Shown here piece after piece: positions 1 through 13,000 of a stretch of DNA of 64,000 nt; the first letter of the stretch is position 1, and each line of letters opens with the position of its first letter. A program made the translations under genes and the position numbers. The notes under the pieces are model-generated. The model was not told the DNA's origin and searched no databases. It saw only the letters and a list, made by a program, of their open reading frames with translations. This stretch comes from Liolophura sinensis (lineage: Eukaryota; Mollusca; Polyplacophora; Chitonida; Chitonidae): the NCBI RefSeq assembly GCF_032854445.1, contig NC_088305.1, positions 31,213,645-31,277,644 of the forward strand, read 5' to 3'.

Positions 1-535
1 GCCTCTCACTAATGTGGTCGTTGTGAGTTCAAGTCCAGCTCATGCTGGCTTCCTCATTGTCTGTTGTAAAATGGACTGGGTGACCTACCTATGTAATAAC
101 CATTTTTGCCTCTCACTAATGCGGTCGATGCGAGTTCAAGTCCAGCTCATGCTGGCTTCCTCATTGTCTGTGGTAAAATGGACTGGGTGACCTACCTATG
201 TAATAACCATTTTTGCCTCTCACTAATGTGGTCGATGTGAGTTGAAGTCCAGCTCATGCTGGCTTCCTCATTGTCTGTTGTAAAATGGACTGGGTAACCT
301 ACCTATGTAATAACCATTTTTGCCTCTCACTAATGTGGTCGTTGTGAGTTGAAGTCCAGCTCATGCTGGCTTCCTCATTGTCTGTTGTAAAATGGACTGG
401 GTAACCTACCTATGTAATAACCATTTTTGCTTCTCACTAATGCGGTCGATGCGAGTTCAAGTCCAGCTCATGCTGGCTTCTTCATTGTCTGTGGTAAAAT
501 GGGCGGGGCGGCCTACCTATGTAATAACCATTTTT
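1..535 (+). repeat. 107-bp tandem array derived from a SINE body, five copies
   Basis: Five near-identical units start at 1, 108, 215, 322 and 429, each opening GCYTCTCACTAATG. The first ~55 bp of each unit is the SINE body segment with the tRNA-like B-box region (GTGAGTTCAAGTCCAGC). The rest is a non-SINE spacer ending in CCATTTTT. The array runs off the left edge, so the true copy number is unknown. Confidence 0.9.
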
Positions 536-720
536 GCTACTCACTAATGAAGTCCAGCTCATGCTGGCTTCCTCATTGTCATTGCTGGCTGAACTTCCCA
601 CGGATGGTCGTGGGTTTGCCCCGGGCTCTACCTGGTTTCCTCTTACCATAATGTTGGCCGCCGTCGTATAAGTGAAATATTCTTAAGAACGGCGTAAAAC
701 ATCAATCAAATAAATAAATA
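536..720 (+). mobile_element. SINE family 1, 3' part following the tandem array
   Basis: After a last truncated array unit, the sequence continues into the SINE 3' half (GGTCGTGGGTTTGCCCCGGG, then GCCGCCGTCGTATAAGTG) and ends in (AAAT)n. The arrangement indicates that the array grew inside an inserted SINE. Confidence 0.8.
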
Positions 721-3700
721 GCCATTTTTTTAGCTCGCCTGCATGAAGTACTGGCATAGCTTATGTCGTACTTTGAGTATCGGCGTCTAATAATAGAGAA
801 AGCAATGTTAGGGGTGGTATCCCAAAAAGTCCTGGATGTATTGAGTTCAGGCTCACATGTAGAGGACAGTGGTACGATCGTTGAGCGGGTACGTGCGTAT
901 TAAACACCGTAAATTACTGAATACCTGACAGTGTATTTTGTATAAGAATCGCTGATGTTAGCGTTGGTATTTTATGAAGTATTGTATGTACTGACCCAAA
1001 ATTTTACATGCATATAAAGTTCAGTGACACAAGGAGGATGTACCGTCGCTGATGCTCTGTGGGCATATTAATTAGCGTAAATTACCAAATTCATGACTTC
1101 AGTTCTTTGTGCATCGAGCTTTTTGCATGAAGTTTTACATTGTGTGTTATACAGGTGAGGTCTTCGGTATGATTATTTATGATCAGAGTTTCTGGTATTG
1201 CCTTTTATAGAGGGATTCATGAAAACACTGTTTTGTGCTGTGTTTTGCATTAATATCTTTGTTGGTGTTTTGTTCAACAGGTGGGTCTTGTTCTGCAGTG
1301 ATCTGATTGGACATAGGTGAAAGGATTGAGATGTGTGATAAAACTGTAAAGAGCAAAGGAAGTGAGAGAATGTGGGGAGTGATCACTTGGAAGGCAAAGT
1401 GGGGCAAGGCATCGAATGTCTGAGCAGGGAGAGACTGAGAAGCAGGTGACTACAGTACGCTGTGGATGGTAGCTTCATTACCGAACCGCATCATAGTGGT
1501 TGAAGAGCATTGTGACTGGCTCTAACAGGAACCACCAACCAGATCAGACCAGTTCGGACCAGTTCACAACGGCTTTACTTCCAGATTAAACCGGTGCAAT
1601 CAAAGCCCAGCGCAGCCAAAGCATTTGGCTGAGTATGCTAAAATAAGTGTCAAGAGATCGAAGATGTCAGAGTGATAGAAAGGAAGATTGGACAAACAGC
1701 AAGGACAGTTTACAGGGCGTGTGTGCGGATATATATATATAACTATTATGATGGCGGGTTGAAACAGAGAAACTTTGAAATGGAGTGATATAATGATGAG
1801 GATTTGTGCAAAACCAGCTGCTTCCCCATATGGGTGTTGTAATTAACCAAACCAGTTGTTGAAGATTGATAGTTATGTGAATGTGAGAATGTGTAAGTGT
1901 GGGAGAAAAAAAATGTGTCCAACATGTATCAAAATGAGTTTGTATGTGAGCTATGGCTGAGGACAATTCCTGCTGTATTTAACCCGAGTATTTCCGCACG
2001 CTCCCATCCATTTTCACAAAGCAGTCTTACATACTGTGTAGTTCTTTGACAATCTTGATCTATGATGAATTGTTTTTGTCACAGACAACATCACACCATC
2101 CATCTCCTCCACAATCTGAAGGCCTGATGCCATGGAGCTGTGTTAATCATAAATTTGCCATGTTGGATGAAAATATCTCATGTCCTCTAGTAATAACTGC
2201 ATGCAAGTAATATGAGCTTGAAAACTATCGAATTAACCAGAACCATTAACCAGAGAGTCCATTCAGCTCTCAAACAGCAGTCTGAATCCAAAAAAACAAA
2301 AAAAAAATACAGAGATATTTATTATCTAATCTAAGGTCACACTATACTTGAGAGCTCATGACTTTTTCACATTTCACATTCGGACATATCATAGTGTTGG
2401 CAAGTAATACTTACAAGACAGAATTAATTAGTATTTTGAAGGAGGCAGGTACAGGTGTGGTTTTATTAAACATTTAGTACGCATATCGTTATTGATCCCA
2501 TGTGAATCTATGTCAGTCTGCTACCTCATGAAATGTGATGATTTTCTTCTAGCCTAAACAACTGGTCCAGGGATTGCTGTTTGTTTATTGACGATGTTCG
2601 CCCGTCTAGGCACTCTAGCCCAAAACTCTGTTGTGGTCCAAAAATAGATACAAGCTCACAAAGATGTGACCTATGAACTGTGTGTCACTGCACATGGTGA
2701 AATATTTCTTTATTCAGACGAAAGACTCGAATGCATACCTGTGAACCAAATGTATGGATATTGCTTCTTAAAGGTGCAAGTTTTCCATAAGTTTTCTTGA
2801 GGCCTTTTCTGGTTATATCTGACTGCGACACTCAGCTGCTGGACTATCTGAATATGTATGTCCCCTCAGTGCCAGGCACTTATTTAGTGGGGTTGTAAGC
2901 ATGTGTAGTAAATTTTTAACATTTTAAGGGTATAAAATGTCAGGAATGGATCATAGCACAATGGTTAAGATGCTTATCATTCTGTGACTAGGAAACACAA
3001 GGTGAGTGTTCAGTACCATTCTAGAACCAGGTGGTGGCCTAGTGGTTAAAGGCCCTTAAATCGCCAGCAGACATGAGTTGGGAGTTGAATCACGTCTTTG
3101 AGTAAGGAATTTGTCTTATTCCACCCCCCACTCCTCGGCCATTAGTAACTCACCAAAGTTTAGTGGTTCACCAAGTTTTCACCACCCGTAATAATTAACT
3201 GTCAACATGCCTGAAAATTTCGTAAATGTGGCATTACACAGAAGTCGGATAAATCAAAATCTTAAATTAATCAGTGGATTTAGTAACAGAGCGGTATAAC
3301 AAAGGACTCTAGGCTGTGTACATGGAGGTCTTTCTGCTGTGGGTCAGCTATTTGGGGCACAATAATGAATGGCTCTATATACATGCATTTACGTACATGT
3401 ATCTGATCACAAAGATTTATGTAATCAGTGAAGTCATGTGGAAGCTTTCTGTTTTCTACATCTACCTGCTTAGGCTGTACATTAGCAGGTGTTTGTACAT
3501 GTACTACTTTAGGGTCTGTATGAAATGCATATTTGCTGACTGTGCAGGTAACAAATCTAAGACATAGACCATCACAAAGTCAGATAAGTAAAAACCTTCC
3601 ATTTACTTTCAAAGTTGTATTTCAAAAGTCAGTCAAAACCAGCTTTGTAAAACCATGCAAATCTTTTGTAACACCTAGTTAACTTTGATCATTTACATTT

Positions 3701-5116
3701 GGCGGAATTGCCCTCTGATTGCATGTCCAGTAGGCTTGCAGATTTGGTGGAATTGTCTGTAGTAAATCTTGTTCAACTTCCAGTCCTTATCAGGAACCGT
3801 AAAAATTTTTTTGTGGTTATGGATTGCTTGAGTTGATCATTTACATTGCTATACTTATCAAGTAATAATGTTACAATTTTGAATTAAGAGTTTTCACAAT
3901 GATCAGTGAAATATTATGTTGTGATATGCATAGGTAATTATTTATTTACCTTTATATTCATTGAAAGTCAAATACTTTTCAACAAGCTTAGAATCTGTAA
4001 TGTGAGTGACAGCAGCCTATCGATGGTATACTGTGGAAAAGAAAATTCAACATCCCAAAACTCTGTGTGCATGTACATTTGTGTGCACAACACTTGTTTT
4101 ATAAAGGAACTGAATAAACAATGAATCCTTTGATGGTGTCAATCGATTTTACAGGACTATTTCTAGGCTATGAATCGTGATATTGGTGCACATACAAATT
4201 TCAACCACATGTATATTTCATCATCTGTGGCTAAATAGTTATGATTTCATATTTCCCATTAGTGTGGTACAACAGTCGATGTGATGCTAATTCCACTGTT
4301 TTGCAATCCATACCAGTAACCTCCCCTTGCTGTCATCACATGGCCTCTGTATGCACATCTAGTTACTTCTATCTAAAAACAGGTTGGATATTTCCACAGC
4401 CTTTCTACTTTATACATTTAACTCCATATTGGTGGTCAGCATTTACAACAAATAAAAATTATTTCAACTGCCATGGATTTAAGTTCATCAGAATATGTTA
4501 TCTGGTAAAATTGCATTGAGGCTGGTGCTGAACAGAGGAAAGATAATGTCAGATAAAAGGTAGTTGTAGAATACTGATGATTATTGAAAAGTTGAATTGA
4601 CCAGTAAGAAATAAGAATCAGAATGGTGTATGTTTGTAGTACAATTATGTTAGTATAAAACTGCCTATGCAAAACAAGCCTAGTGAGTTTATCAGGGTAC
4701 CACAGTTAACTGAAATATTGTGGCATCATGGCTCTGTGCTTGCTCTAGTTTATTCAGGATACCAATGCACAGTCGTTATTTGTCAAATGGTCCAAACGCA
4801 ACACTTACATGTACCCACCTTAAAACATTTCACTGCACCCATGGAATCCTGGGTTCACTTGCACCATACTCTCGATTAAAAAACGTTTCTACAAGCAGGT
4901 TAACTGCCAAGGTGAGAGTTTGTCTAAAATGCTGATTTTCCTGGTTGGCCCATGTACATGTATGTAACACAAAAAGAGGGATCAAGGCTGAAACAAAGTG
5001 ATCAGAGGCCTGCTTGTTGAAAAGATAAGCCAAATTTAAATCTTAATAGTAGTCTTTGCTTAATACAAACTGCATGTGATTATAGTCCGGATACTGGGAT
5101 TAAGTGCTACAGCAAT
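721..5116. other. No gene recognised
   Basis: No conserved exon, RNA gene or full repeat was identified. Open frames here are under 100 codons and unlike any family I know. There is a short AT dinucleotide run near 1729. A weak tRNA-like A-box (GTGGCCTAGTGGTTAAAGGC, from 3033) may be a decayed SINE head. The stretch could be intergenic or UTR/intron of a gene to the left. Confidence 0.5.
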
Positions 5117-5319
5117 CCTTCAACCTTTTCACATGTTTGCAAGGTGTTAATTCAAGCATATTCTGAAGGCATTATTCTGGGTAGACTGATAAAATTATAC
5201 TGTTTGGGAAGCTGTGAAATTGGCCAATCCATCCTATGTAGTTTTGTCTCCCAAAATCAACTTCAAAATGTGCATGAATTGTACTGAAAAGTTGCTCTTT
5301 CAAATGCGAAAGGTCGAGG
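5117..5319. mobile_element. MITE-like element, copy 1
   Basis: The left end CCTTCAACCTTTTCACATGT and the right end GCGAAAGGTCGAGG form imperfect terminal inverted repeats. The whole element aligns with the reverse complement of 15254-15422: shared inner blocks include ATAAAATTAT, TGAAATTGGC and AAAATGTGCAT, plus a ~28-bp private insertion. It has no coding capacity and no clear target-site duplication. Confidence 0.75.
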
Positions 5320-6011
5320 TCAATGTCCATCAAGCCATACAATTATTCGCACGTCCTGATTTTCTGTCGTAGAGCAGCTCTTGTTTTGTACAGAAGCTAT
5401 GAAGCATGAATGGAGACCCGTGTGTATAGCACATCTCTTTGTTCCCTACTCTATCTACATGTACATATGTGTGTAACTTCCAGGGTAATGTATGATAGTG
5501 TAAAGCTTAACGACCTGGGACAGAGGACAGGTGAATCATTGAATGCGGGTATAACAGATACTGTATGAAGACATGGCCTGTGCTAAATAAAACATTCTTG
5601 TGAGGCTTTTATACCATTTTTATTTGTTTGAATCTTCCTTCTTCTGCTGTGAAATCTAGGTTTTATTTACTGTAAATTTTTATAAAGTTTACAATCACTG
5701 AAACACTTTTTCCAGTGGAGTTTATGCATGCAATTATGAAAGCAGTGCTAAAAATGCCTTGCTGGTGTCATTAAGGATGCAAGCTTCATAAACTTTGCAA
5801 ATTATTTCACAACCTTCTGTTGTACCCTCAGAATGTGTCAAAATGTTGGCTGCAGAGGTGTTTGGAAAAGGTTGAAGACTTAAGATATACCCAGTTTCCA
5901 CCCACAAACTAAACAGTTTTTCAACGACTTTCAAAGAGCTTGTATCTTATCTTTTCCACCACTTTCAAGGACAGTTCAGTTGAGAACCCGTAGTGTAGAG
6001 AAAGATGGAAA
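5320..6011. other. No gene recognised
   Basis: Plain AT-rich sequence with no conserved coding or repeat signal, apart from a stretch resembling the MITE right end (GGAAAAGGTTGAAG near 5865). Confidence 0.4.
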
Positions 6012-6891
6012 CAGATAATACAGTAGGACATTTACAGTGCGAGACTTGATTGGTGCAAATCCAATCAACTTTTTCAGATAATACAGTAGGACATTTACAG
6101 TGCGAGAGTTGATCAGTGCAAATCCAATCAACTTTTTCAGATAATACAGTAGGACATTTACAGTGCGAGACTTGATCAATGCAAATCCAATCAACTTTTT
6201 CAGATAATACAGTAGGACATTTACAATGCGAGACTTGATCAGTGCAAATCCAATCAACTTTTTCAGATAATACAGTAGGACATTTACAGTGCGAGACTTG
6301 ATTGGTGCAAATCCAATCAACTTTTTCAGATAATACAGTAGGACATTTACAGTGCGAGACTTGATTGGTGCAAATCCAATCAACTTTTTCAGATAATACA
6401 GTAGGACATTTACAGTGCGAGACTTGATCAGTGCAAATCCAATCAACTTTTTTAGATAATACAGTAGGACATTTACAGTGCGAGACTTGATCAGTGCAAA
6501 TCCAATCAACTTTTTTAGATAATACAGTAGGACATTTACAGTGCGAGAGTTGATCAATGCAAATCCAATCAACTTTTTCAGATAATACAGTAGGACATTT
6601 ACAGTGCGAGAGTTGATCAGTGCAAATCCAATCAACTTTTTCAGATAATACAGTAGGACATTTACAGTGCGAGACTTGATCAGTGCAAATCCAATCAACT
6701 TTTTCAGATAATACAGTAGGACATTTACAGTGCGAGAGTTGATCGGTGCAAATCCAATCAACTTTTTCAGATAATACAGTAGGACATTTACAGTGCAAGA
6801 GTTGATCAGTGCAAATCCAATCAACTTTTTCAGATAATACAGTAGGACATTTACAGTGCGAGACTTGATCAGTGCAAATCCAATCAACTTC
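6012..6891. repeat. 63-bp minisatellite, 14 copies
   Basis: The unit CAGATAATACAGTAGGACAT... continues through GTGCGAGACTTGATCAGTGC to AATCCAATCAACTTTTT. It is repeated 14 times with only a few variable sites (GATCAG/GATTGG/GATCAA and GAGACTT/GAGAGTT). Because 63 is a multiple of three, two minus-strand frames stay open for over 300 codons (21-residue repeats). This is expected by chance from one stop-free unit and is not taken as a gene. Confidence 0.95.
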
Positions 6892-6924
6892 AGTATGCAC
6901 CCGTCATTAGGCATAGTATGTTAT

Positions 6925-7800
6925 AGCCATTCTGTCTCCGTCAGTGTTCGTGTCCAAGAATTTTCCACAGAGTAGTAATTTTTGGTGGATACCTAGATAA
7001 ATAAATGGCAGTGTGTAGCAACTCACATTTGTCCATTTTTCACAGTTGTCATGGTAACCAGATACCCATTTTCTTTATATATACTATAAAAATAGATTTC
7101 GTGTCTAGGCTATAACTCCAACTGTTTTCTGCGTAGTGTTTTAATTTTTGGTGGATACATACATACACACATGCCGATGTATTGTGACTAAAATTTGTTT
7201 ATTTCCGCGGCTGTCAAAGTTACCAGATTGCCATTTGCCTATGTATACTATATAAATAGAAATGATTTTTTGTTTGGGCTATAACTCTGTTTTCCGTGTA
7301 GAGTTTTCATTTTTAATGGATACATACATAAACAGATGATGATGTGTCACGACTCACATTTGCCCATTTACCCAGCTGTCATGGTTGCCAGATTGCCTTT
7401 AGTATTTTCCCTATCTATGCTATATAAAATAGACATGATTTCGCGTCCCGGTTAAAATTCCAAGAGTTTTCCACACAGATTTTAATTTTGAGTGGATACA
7501 TCCATGTAGATACACAAACAACGATATGCCATGATTCATATTTGTCTATTTTTGCGTACATAGAAAGGTCTGCAGCAACCTCGATGGTTGAGGGTTCTCA
7601 CGGGCTGTGCCACTATTACGCTGGCAGCCGTCGTATAAGTGAAATATTCTTGAGTACGGCATAAAACACCAATCAAATAAATAAACTTTCGTAGTTGTCC
7701 TGGTAACCAGATGGCCATTTTCCTTATATATGCTATATAAATAGAAATGACTTTGTCTTTCTAGCTATAACTCCAGCTGTTTTCCGCATGTCAGCCTCAT
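6925..7800. repeat. Degenerate ~170-bp tandem array, about 4-5 copies, interrupted by a SINE fragment
   Basis: Recurring landmarks are TGGTGGATAC or its variants (near 6980, 7152, 7313, 7490), CATTTGTCCATTT, GTCATGGTAACCAGAT, CTATATAAATAGA and GGCTATAACTC. Spacing is about 160-180 bp. Copies differ considerably, so the array is old. The fragment at 7554-7684 sits within the fourth unit. Confidence 0.8.
7554..7684 (+). mobile_element. SINE family 1, 5'-truncated copy nested in the ~170-bp array
   Basis: It contains GGTCTGCAGCAACC, GCCGTCGTATAAGTGAAATA and ACACCAATCAAATAAATAAA. The tandem-unit sequence resumes directly after it (GTAGTTGTCCTGGTAACCAG), so the SINE inserted after the array formed. 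Confidence 0.85.
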
Positions 7801-8249
7801 CTGAGCGGATTACCTGGCAAAATTGGTAATAAAATTTGTAAAATTAATAATGCAGGTCACTTTATACTTTTGCCAAATTTTAGAATCATTTCACTAAATA
7901 GTAGAGGTACAATTCTGACATTTTCTGAAAGGTATTAACTTACACTATTTTTAGTAAACAGCGAAGATCTGAGTGGTCAATATGGATTTTTTACCCACGA
8001 TCTCTGGTAGAGCCTGGCTCTTACCAATAAAAACTCAACTGCTTGTACATTCAATGGACTTATCCCAAAATAAACTCTCACTAAAATAAAAAGGACTTTT
8101 ATCGTTTTAAAAACCTTTCAACAACTTTCAAGTACCAGTCCTCAATGCTCCCACCCAACTGCTGCTGAAACAACCTTGTGAAACAACATTGATTCAGGGT
8201 GAGGCACATTCCACGGTAAAGCCTCAAATCCTATCCGAATGTACTGGTC

Positions 8250-8537
8250 CCAATAGCAAAGTTGGTAGAGTGTCCGCTTCAGGAGGGGTAGACCCAGGAT
8301 CAATCCTGGGTCAAGGCACACCTAAGACTTTAAAAGAGGAAGTTGTAACTTCCTCGCATGGCGTTTAGCATAAAGGGGATAATGCTACTTGCATTGCTAC
8401 TGAAGGCTTACTTGCCTTCAGTAAGGTGTCTCAGTGAGGCGGCACTACATAATAGAGTGGTCGAAATCCCTCCTGCAACAAGGAGGCACATTACATGCAT
8501 TCTAATGATTCCTTCGTTTTCATATGACTGAAAAATA
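8250..8537 (+). mobile_element. SINE family 2 copy (tRNA-derived)
   Basis: The head resembles a tRNA promoter (AGCAAAGTTGGTAGAGTGTC, then GATCAATCCTGGGTC). The body carries AAAGAGGAAGTTGTAACTTC, CGCATGGCGTTTAGC, TGCCTTCAGTAAGGTGTCTC and AACAAGGAGGCACATTACAT, and it ends at CATATGACTGAAAAAT. The same order of modules occurs on the minus strand at 51466-51843. Confidence 0.8.
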
Positions 8538-9233
8538 GTGTGTTATTGGGGCCAGTAGAGGGTTAGAAGATTGGATTTAACACGCAAGCACACTGGTCAC
8601 GAACATGTTGTAACAAGTGAAAGTGATACCGGCACCTCAGATGATTCAGCCACTGGGAGCTGCGAGTTACTTGACGAGGAATCCATGTATGTAGACCTTT
8701 AAAGATTAAGGTTCAAGAACAATCAAAAACATTTTATATTTTTATTGCTGATATCCCGATAACAATGTTCGTCTCTTGGTGGTTATACCAAGGGTCAGCT
8801 GGGTTTTATCTTCTTCTTCAGGGGCTGACCCTCAGAAAACTGAAAATTAAAAAATCTAAATATAACGTTTCATTAAAAATTTATATGTAAATGAAAAATA
8901 CAGTAAAAAATATAGATGATTGTAAAATATTACTTCTCTGGTTGGGATAAAATTTGTGTATTTGTATTTTCAGTAGGATATGTCTTAGCTGCCAAATGAA
9001 AAACGTCTTTTTATCTTGAATAGAACTCATAATGAGAAACTTGCATAGTCATATTCAAAATTTTAAGTCAGCATGAACTTGTGCTATGATCTATACCATC
9101 AGAACTCTTCTGGTTACTTTCACTGAAAAGTTGTCATACACATAGAATCCTGTTTACACGTATCAAATCTACGTCCCAATAGGTACTAGTAATTTCGGGG
9201 CTGTCACATTTCTGAGAACAAACTGAGAGCTAG
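8538..9233 (-). other. Probable RBM48 3' UTR and downstream sequence
   Basis: This lies directly past the RBM48 stop codon on the minus strand. A minus-strand AATAAA (TTTATT at 8741-8746) is a possible polyadenylation signal that would give a UTR near 500 nt. Nothing else is recognised. Confidence 0.35.
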
Positions 9234-10024
9234 TTACGTCCTGATTACCTGAGTGAGTTTTCTCCTAATTTCCTGTACACTCTTGTTAACAGACACGTCC
9301 TCAGGGGGTAGAGGATCCTGACTGTGGACACGCCCATCAGGTAGCCTAGGCCCCTGGGCCTTGTCCTGAAGTGTCACCGCGTGACGCCGAATCTGCTGCC
9401 CCAGTTTGTCTGACTCTCCCTTCAAAACACTCTGGCCTAGTCGCTTCATTGCAGCTTCAGCTTGCCGAGGAACAAATTTAGGCACGGCTCCAGACTTTAT
9501 GAAATCTTTCACCACAACTTTAGTTTTTGAGTTGGCTAAATCACTTGGTACTGAAGCTTTACCACCCTCAAGCCTGTGCGTATCACCATCTCTTGGCTTG
9601 ACATCTGAATATGTTGTGCTGGGTTTATTGTTCTTTAGCTGTAAACTCTGTGTGGAGATATCCTGCTTGATACTGTCAACTGCTTTGGAACTACTAAAGG
9701 GAGATAACTCCTGCAAGCCAGGATTATGTTTTCTTGGATCATACCCATGTGGTAGAGTGGCATGTGATGATGGTGCACGGGCGTGATCAAATGTCCTGGG
9801 CTGGTACTGTGGGGGGAGACCCCCTGCATACATGACCTGAGGAGGGGGAGGGATCTGCAAGGTGAAGTAAGGCGGGGCTATCTGTGTGGGTATGAGCTCC
9901 ATTTTATGCTGTTCCTTCTGCTGAGCAATAGCTGGCAGGGCTCCTGCAGAAGTGGGCTGGTCCAGCTCTGGATTATTAGTTTCAGTTTCAGTTTGCTCAG
10001 CCTGTGATGAAGGATCCACAGAAC
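9234..10024 (-). CDS. RBM48: RBM48 coding exon 4 (C-terminal region and stop)
   Basis: The exon is 791 nt after acceptor GTGGTTACAG and contributes about 263 residues ending VIRT-TAA. It is mostly disordered, with Gln/Glu/Thr-rich, Pro-rich (IPPPPQVMYAGGLPPQYQP) and Lys-rich stretches. Family-conserved islands are FVPRQAEAAMKRLG and the terminal VQEIRRKLTQVI. It is open throughout without a splice signal that would improve the match. Confidence 0.9.
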
Positions 10025-13000
10025 CTGTAACCACAAGATCACAAAATTAGTGAAGAAATAAGCTGCTGCTGCTTTAACTCAGCAAGACACTCAATAACAG
10101 AAAAGTTACATGTGACAGATTTTATGTACTTTTCTTCTATGTACAATTCAATATAAAATATCATCGTTTGGCTTTACAACATCTGTAACTGAGAGTATAT
10201 AGCATGATGCAACATATGTACATACAGATTATCATCTCTAATTTCATGAAATCAACAAATCAGACACCCTTTGTATTAAGTTGGTGAAAAATCAAGTAAA
10301 ATTTATGTGGTTTACTGTTATCATATATACATGAAGCTTCTAAACCCACACAGAAGAGAAAATGGATTCTCATTCAAGAACCAAACCATTTGGGGAGCAA
10401 ACTTGATTGAAACTCTCAAATGTGGTGACATTTAGCTTGACAGCAAGCATCGTACATTACGCCATTGACTAAGTCAATTCTAAGAGTTCTACTGATGTTC
10501 ATTTGAAGGGTAAAAGATATTTTACTGGAAAATGTAAATTTCAACTCAAAATCAATATTTTATAATATTTATTTTCTCCTGAAATGCACTTCTGGGGGCA
10601 ACATTTTCGGTCATTTACAGTACCTGTCACTGGCATCAGGATCATTCACGACCGAGATGTGGTTAATCACAGCGACAAACACCACAGTTAATAATTTCGA
10701 CATATAAAACACATAAAATGTAACACTGGTGCTAAAAATTATGGAAATCTTTCAAAGCTGCATTGACACACAATGTGATTTGTGCTAGCTTTGTATATTA
10801 ATCCAGTGCTCTGAAATGAACTCTGTTTCACTTAAATGAAAAGAGGTAGATTTAACAGAGTAGGTAAATACCACTTGTTGCCAAGTACATGACAAACCCT
10901 TCAACGTGTTCAATGTATAGTAACCTGTCCTGTGTGAGCTGGATTCTAAAAACAATGGCTTCAACAAGAGAAAACTAAATATGTCTCACTGTTTGAGGTA
11001 GCTTCATGTTGACGTGTCTTCATTGCGATCACTTTGCGTCTCTCCTGAAGTTTCTCCCGGGTGTCCTCCAACGTTTCATACTCCGGGGCATAGCAGATGT
11101 GGAGCACCCCACCAAAGAAGGAATGGTTGTCCAATTTGCGTTTCGCAAATCTACGAACAGATAATTGCATGATGGGAGATGCTTTTATTACTATAAGTAT
11201 TAAAAATAACTATATTTAACAAACATGGAAATTTGCATCTGACATTCAACCGGTTTAAATGAACCAGGTGCATTGGTGAGTCTCTTTTACCCAGGTTGAA
11301 CCACTTGAATGGCATTCTATTAAACATGTATGTAAAATTCAATACATCTATTTAACAGTAGTATGCAGGATTTAAATAACAATAAATATCACACTCGCTG
11401 ACAGAATTCTGGCATGTCTATCGATCAAGACTACATCAGTCAAGATTAAGACAGGGATTAAGACAGTAATTTCAAAGACCACTTCTGTGGCCTAATGGTT
11501 AGAATATTCGCCTTAAAGTCCAAAGGCATACCAATGACTTTAAAAATCATACTTCTTGCTGCTTCGCTTAGCTCTAAGTACTGAGAGGTTATAGCACGGA
11601 AATGGGACTAGTTGACCCGGTATCAGTATAATGTAATTGGGCGAGGTGTCATGTTTGGTGTCTTCAACATGATACTTCATCATATGACTGAAAAATTGTT
11701 AAGTATGATGTCAAACCCACAAGCATTTATTCATTCATTCCAAAAACTTCAGAGTACGCTGGTTTACAAAGCCATCTCCCCTACCTGGCACTCTGGATTC
11801 TGGTAAACTTCACCCAGTATACTTCTGTAAACTTGTCAGGGGTGGGGTAGTCGTCTAAGACTCGATACTCCTCCACTGCCCCATACATGGCACACAGCTT
11901 AATAAGCTCTTGCCCAGCCCCCACGGCTGGCACTCCCTGGATCAGTAGGTACTTTGACTCATTGTTTACTGTGTACACCTGGGTAAAAGAGACATATGTC
12001 TTGCATAACGCAACTTTCCAAATATTATCAGAATGACGCCTTTTGGTAGACTTGAAAATGTCTATGACAAGAATCACAGTCAATTAAGCAATTTCCCACA
12101 GACTACAAAGCCTTACCGTTACAGCCTTACATGTTCTCCACCTCGGCAATATTTGATATCATTTTGCTTTACCTATGCAGTAGGCCTATATCTATCACAG
12201 TACATCTGTCATACTATCCACAGCGGTTCTAACCACTGTTTGTAATAAGCGGCTTGCTACCTCACATGTGGTGCATCACACACGTGTGTTGTGGCAGTAA
12301 ACTATGAATTGTGGACTGAGAAAATGTCAGATAGAAAACATTAAGGAGGTTCTTAGGGTCAACAGGAAACTACCCAGTGTAGTTACCCTGGGAAAGGGCC
12401 TCTCTAATACCCAGTACATGGCCAAATTTAAAACCACATCAAATTTGAACGGGTTTAAATCAAAGCCAGTTGTGAAAATGAATGTATTCACGACCATATG
12501 GTCAAGTTGGTTTTAAGCCAGTTCAGGCATTTGTCCGTTCACACGGTCACATTTAAGCCAGTTCAGGCACTTGTCCGTTCACACGGTCACATTTAAGCCA
12601 GTTCAGGCATTTGTCCGTTCACATGGTCATGTTTAAGCCAGTTCAGGCAATTGTCCGTTCACACGGTCACATTTAAGCCAGTTTAGTAATTACAACGTCT
12701 TCCTGGCCTCTACATATCTGTTGCATTTAATCCAGTTAACGTTCACACGACACAGACAAACCGACACAGATAAACCAGGAGCAAACAAACCACATTAATG
12801 ACCCGATCTGCGTTCACACCAGCGACGTCTCAATGCCACTTTCGGATCTAATCTAGTTTTACTTTGCCCGTGTGAACAGGATATTAGACGTTTTATCTTC
12901 AGCATGATTGAGTGTCTTGGCAAGATCCCCATACATGATTATCAAAGGAAACCAATATAGAAATATTTGTGTTTTACAAATGCAACATTCTGGCATACTT

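Noticed and set aside
5965-6914. Two overlapping ~311-codon minus-strand frames
   Set aside because: They are produced by a stop-free 63-bp minisatellite whose length is a multiple of three; neither frame resembles a known protein.
9406-9786. 126-codon plus-strand frame
   Set aside because: It is a shadow antisense to RBM48 exon 4, which has clear family similarity on the minus strand.
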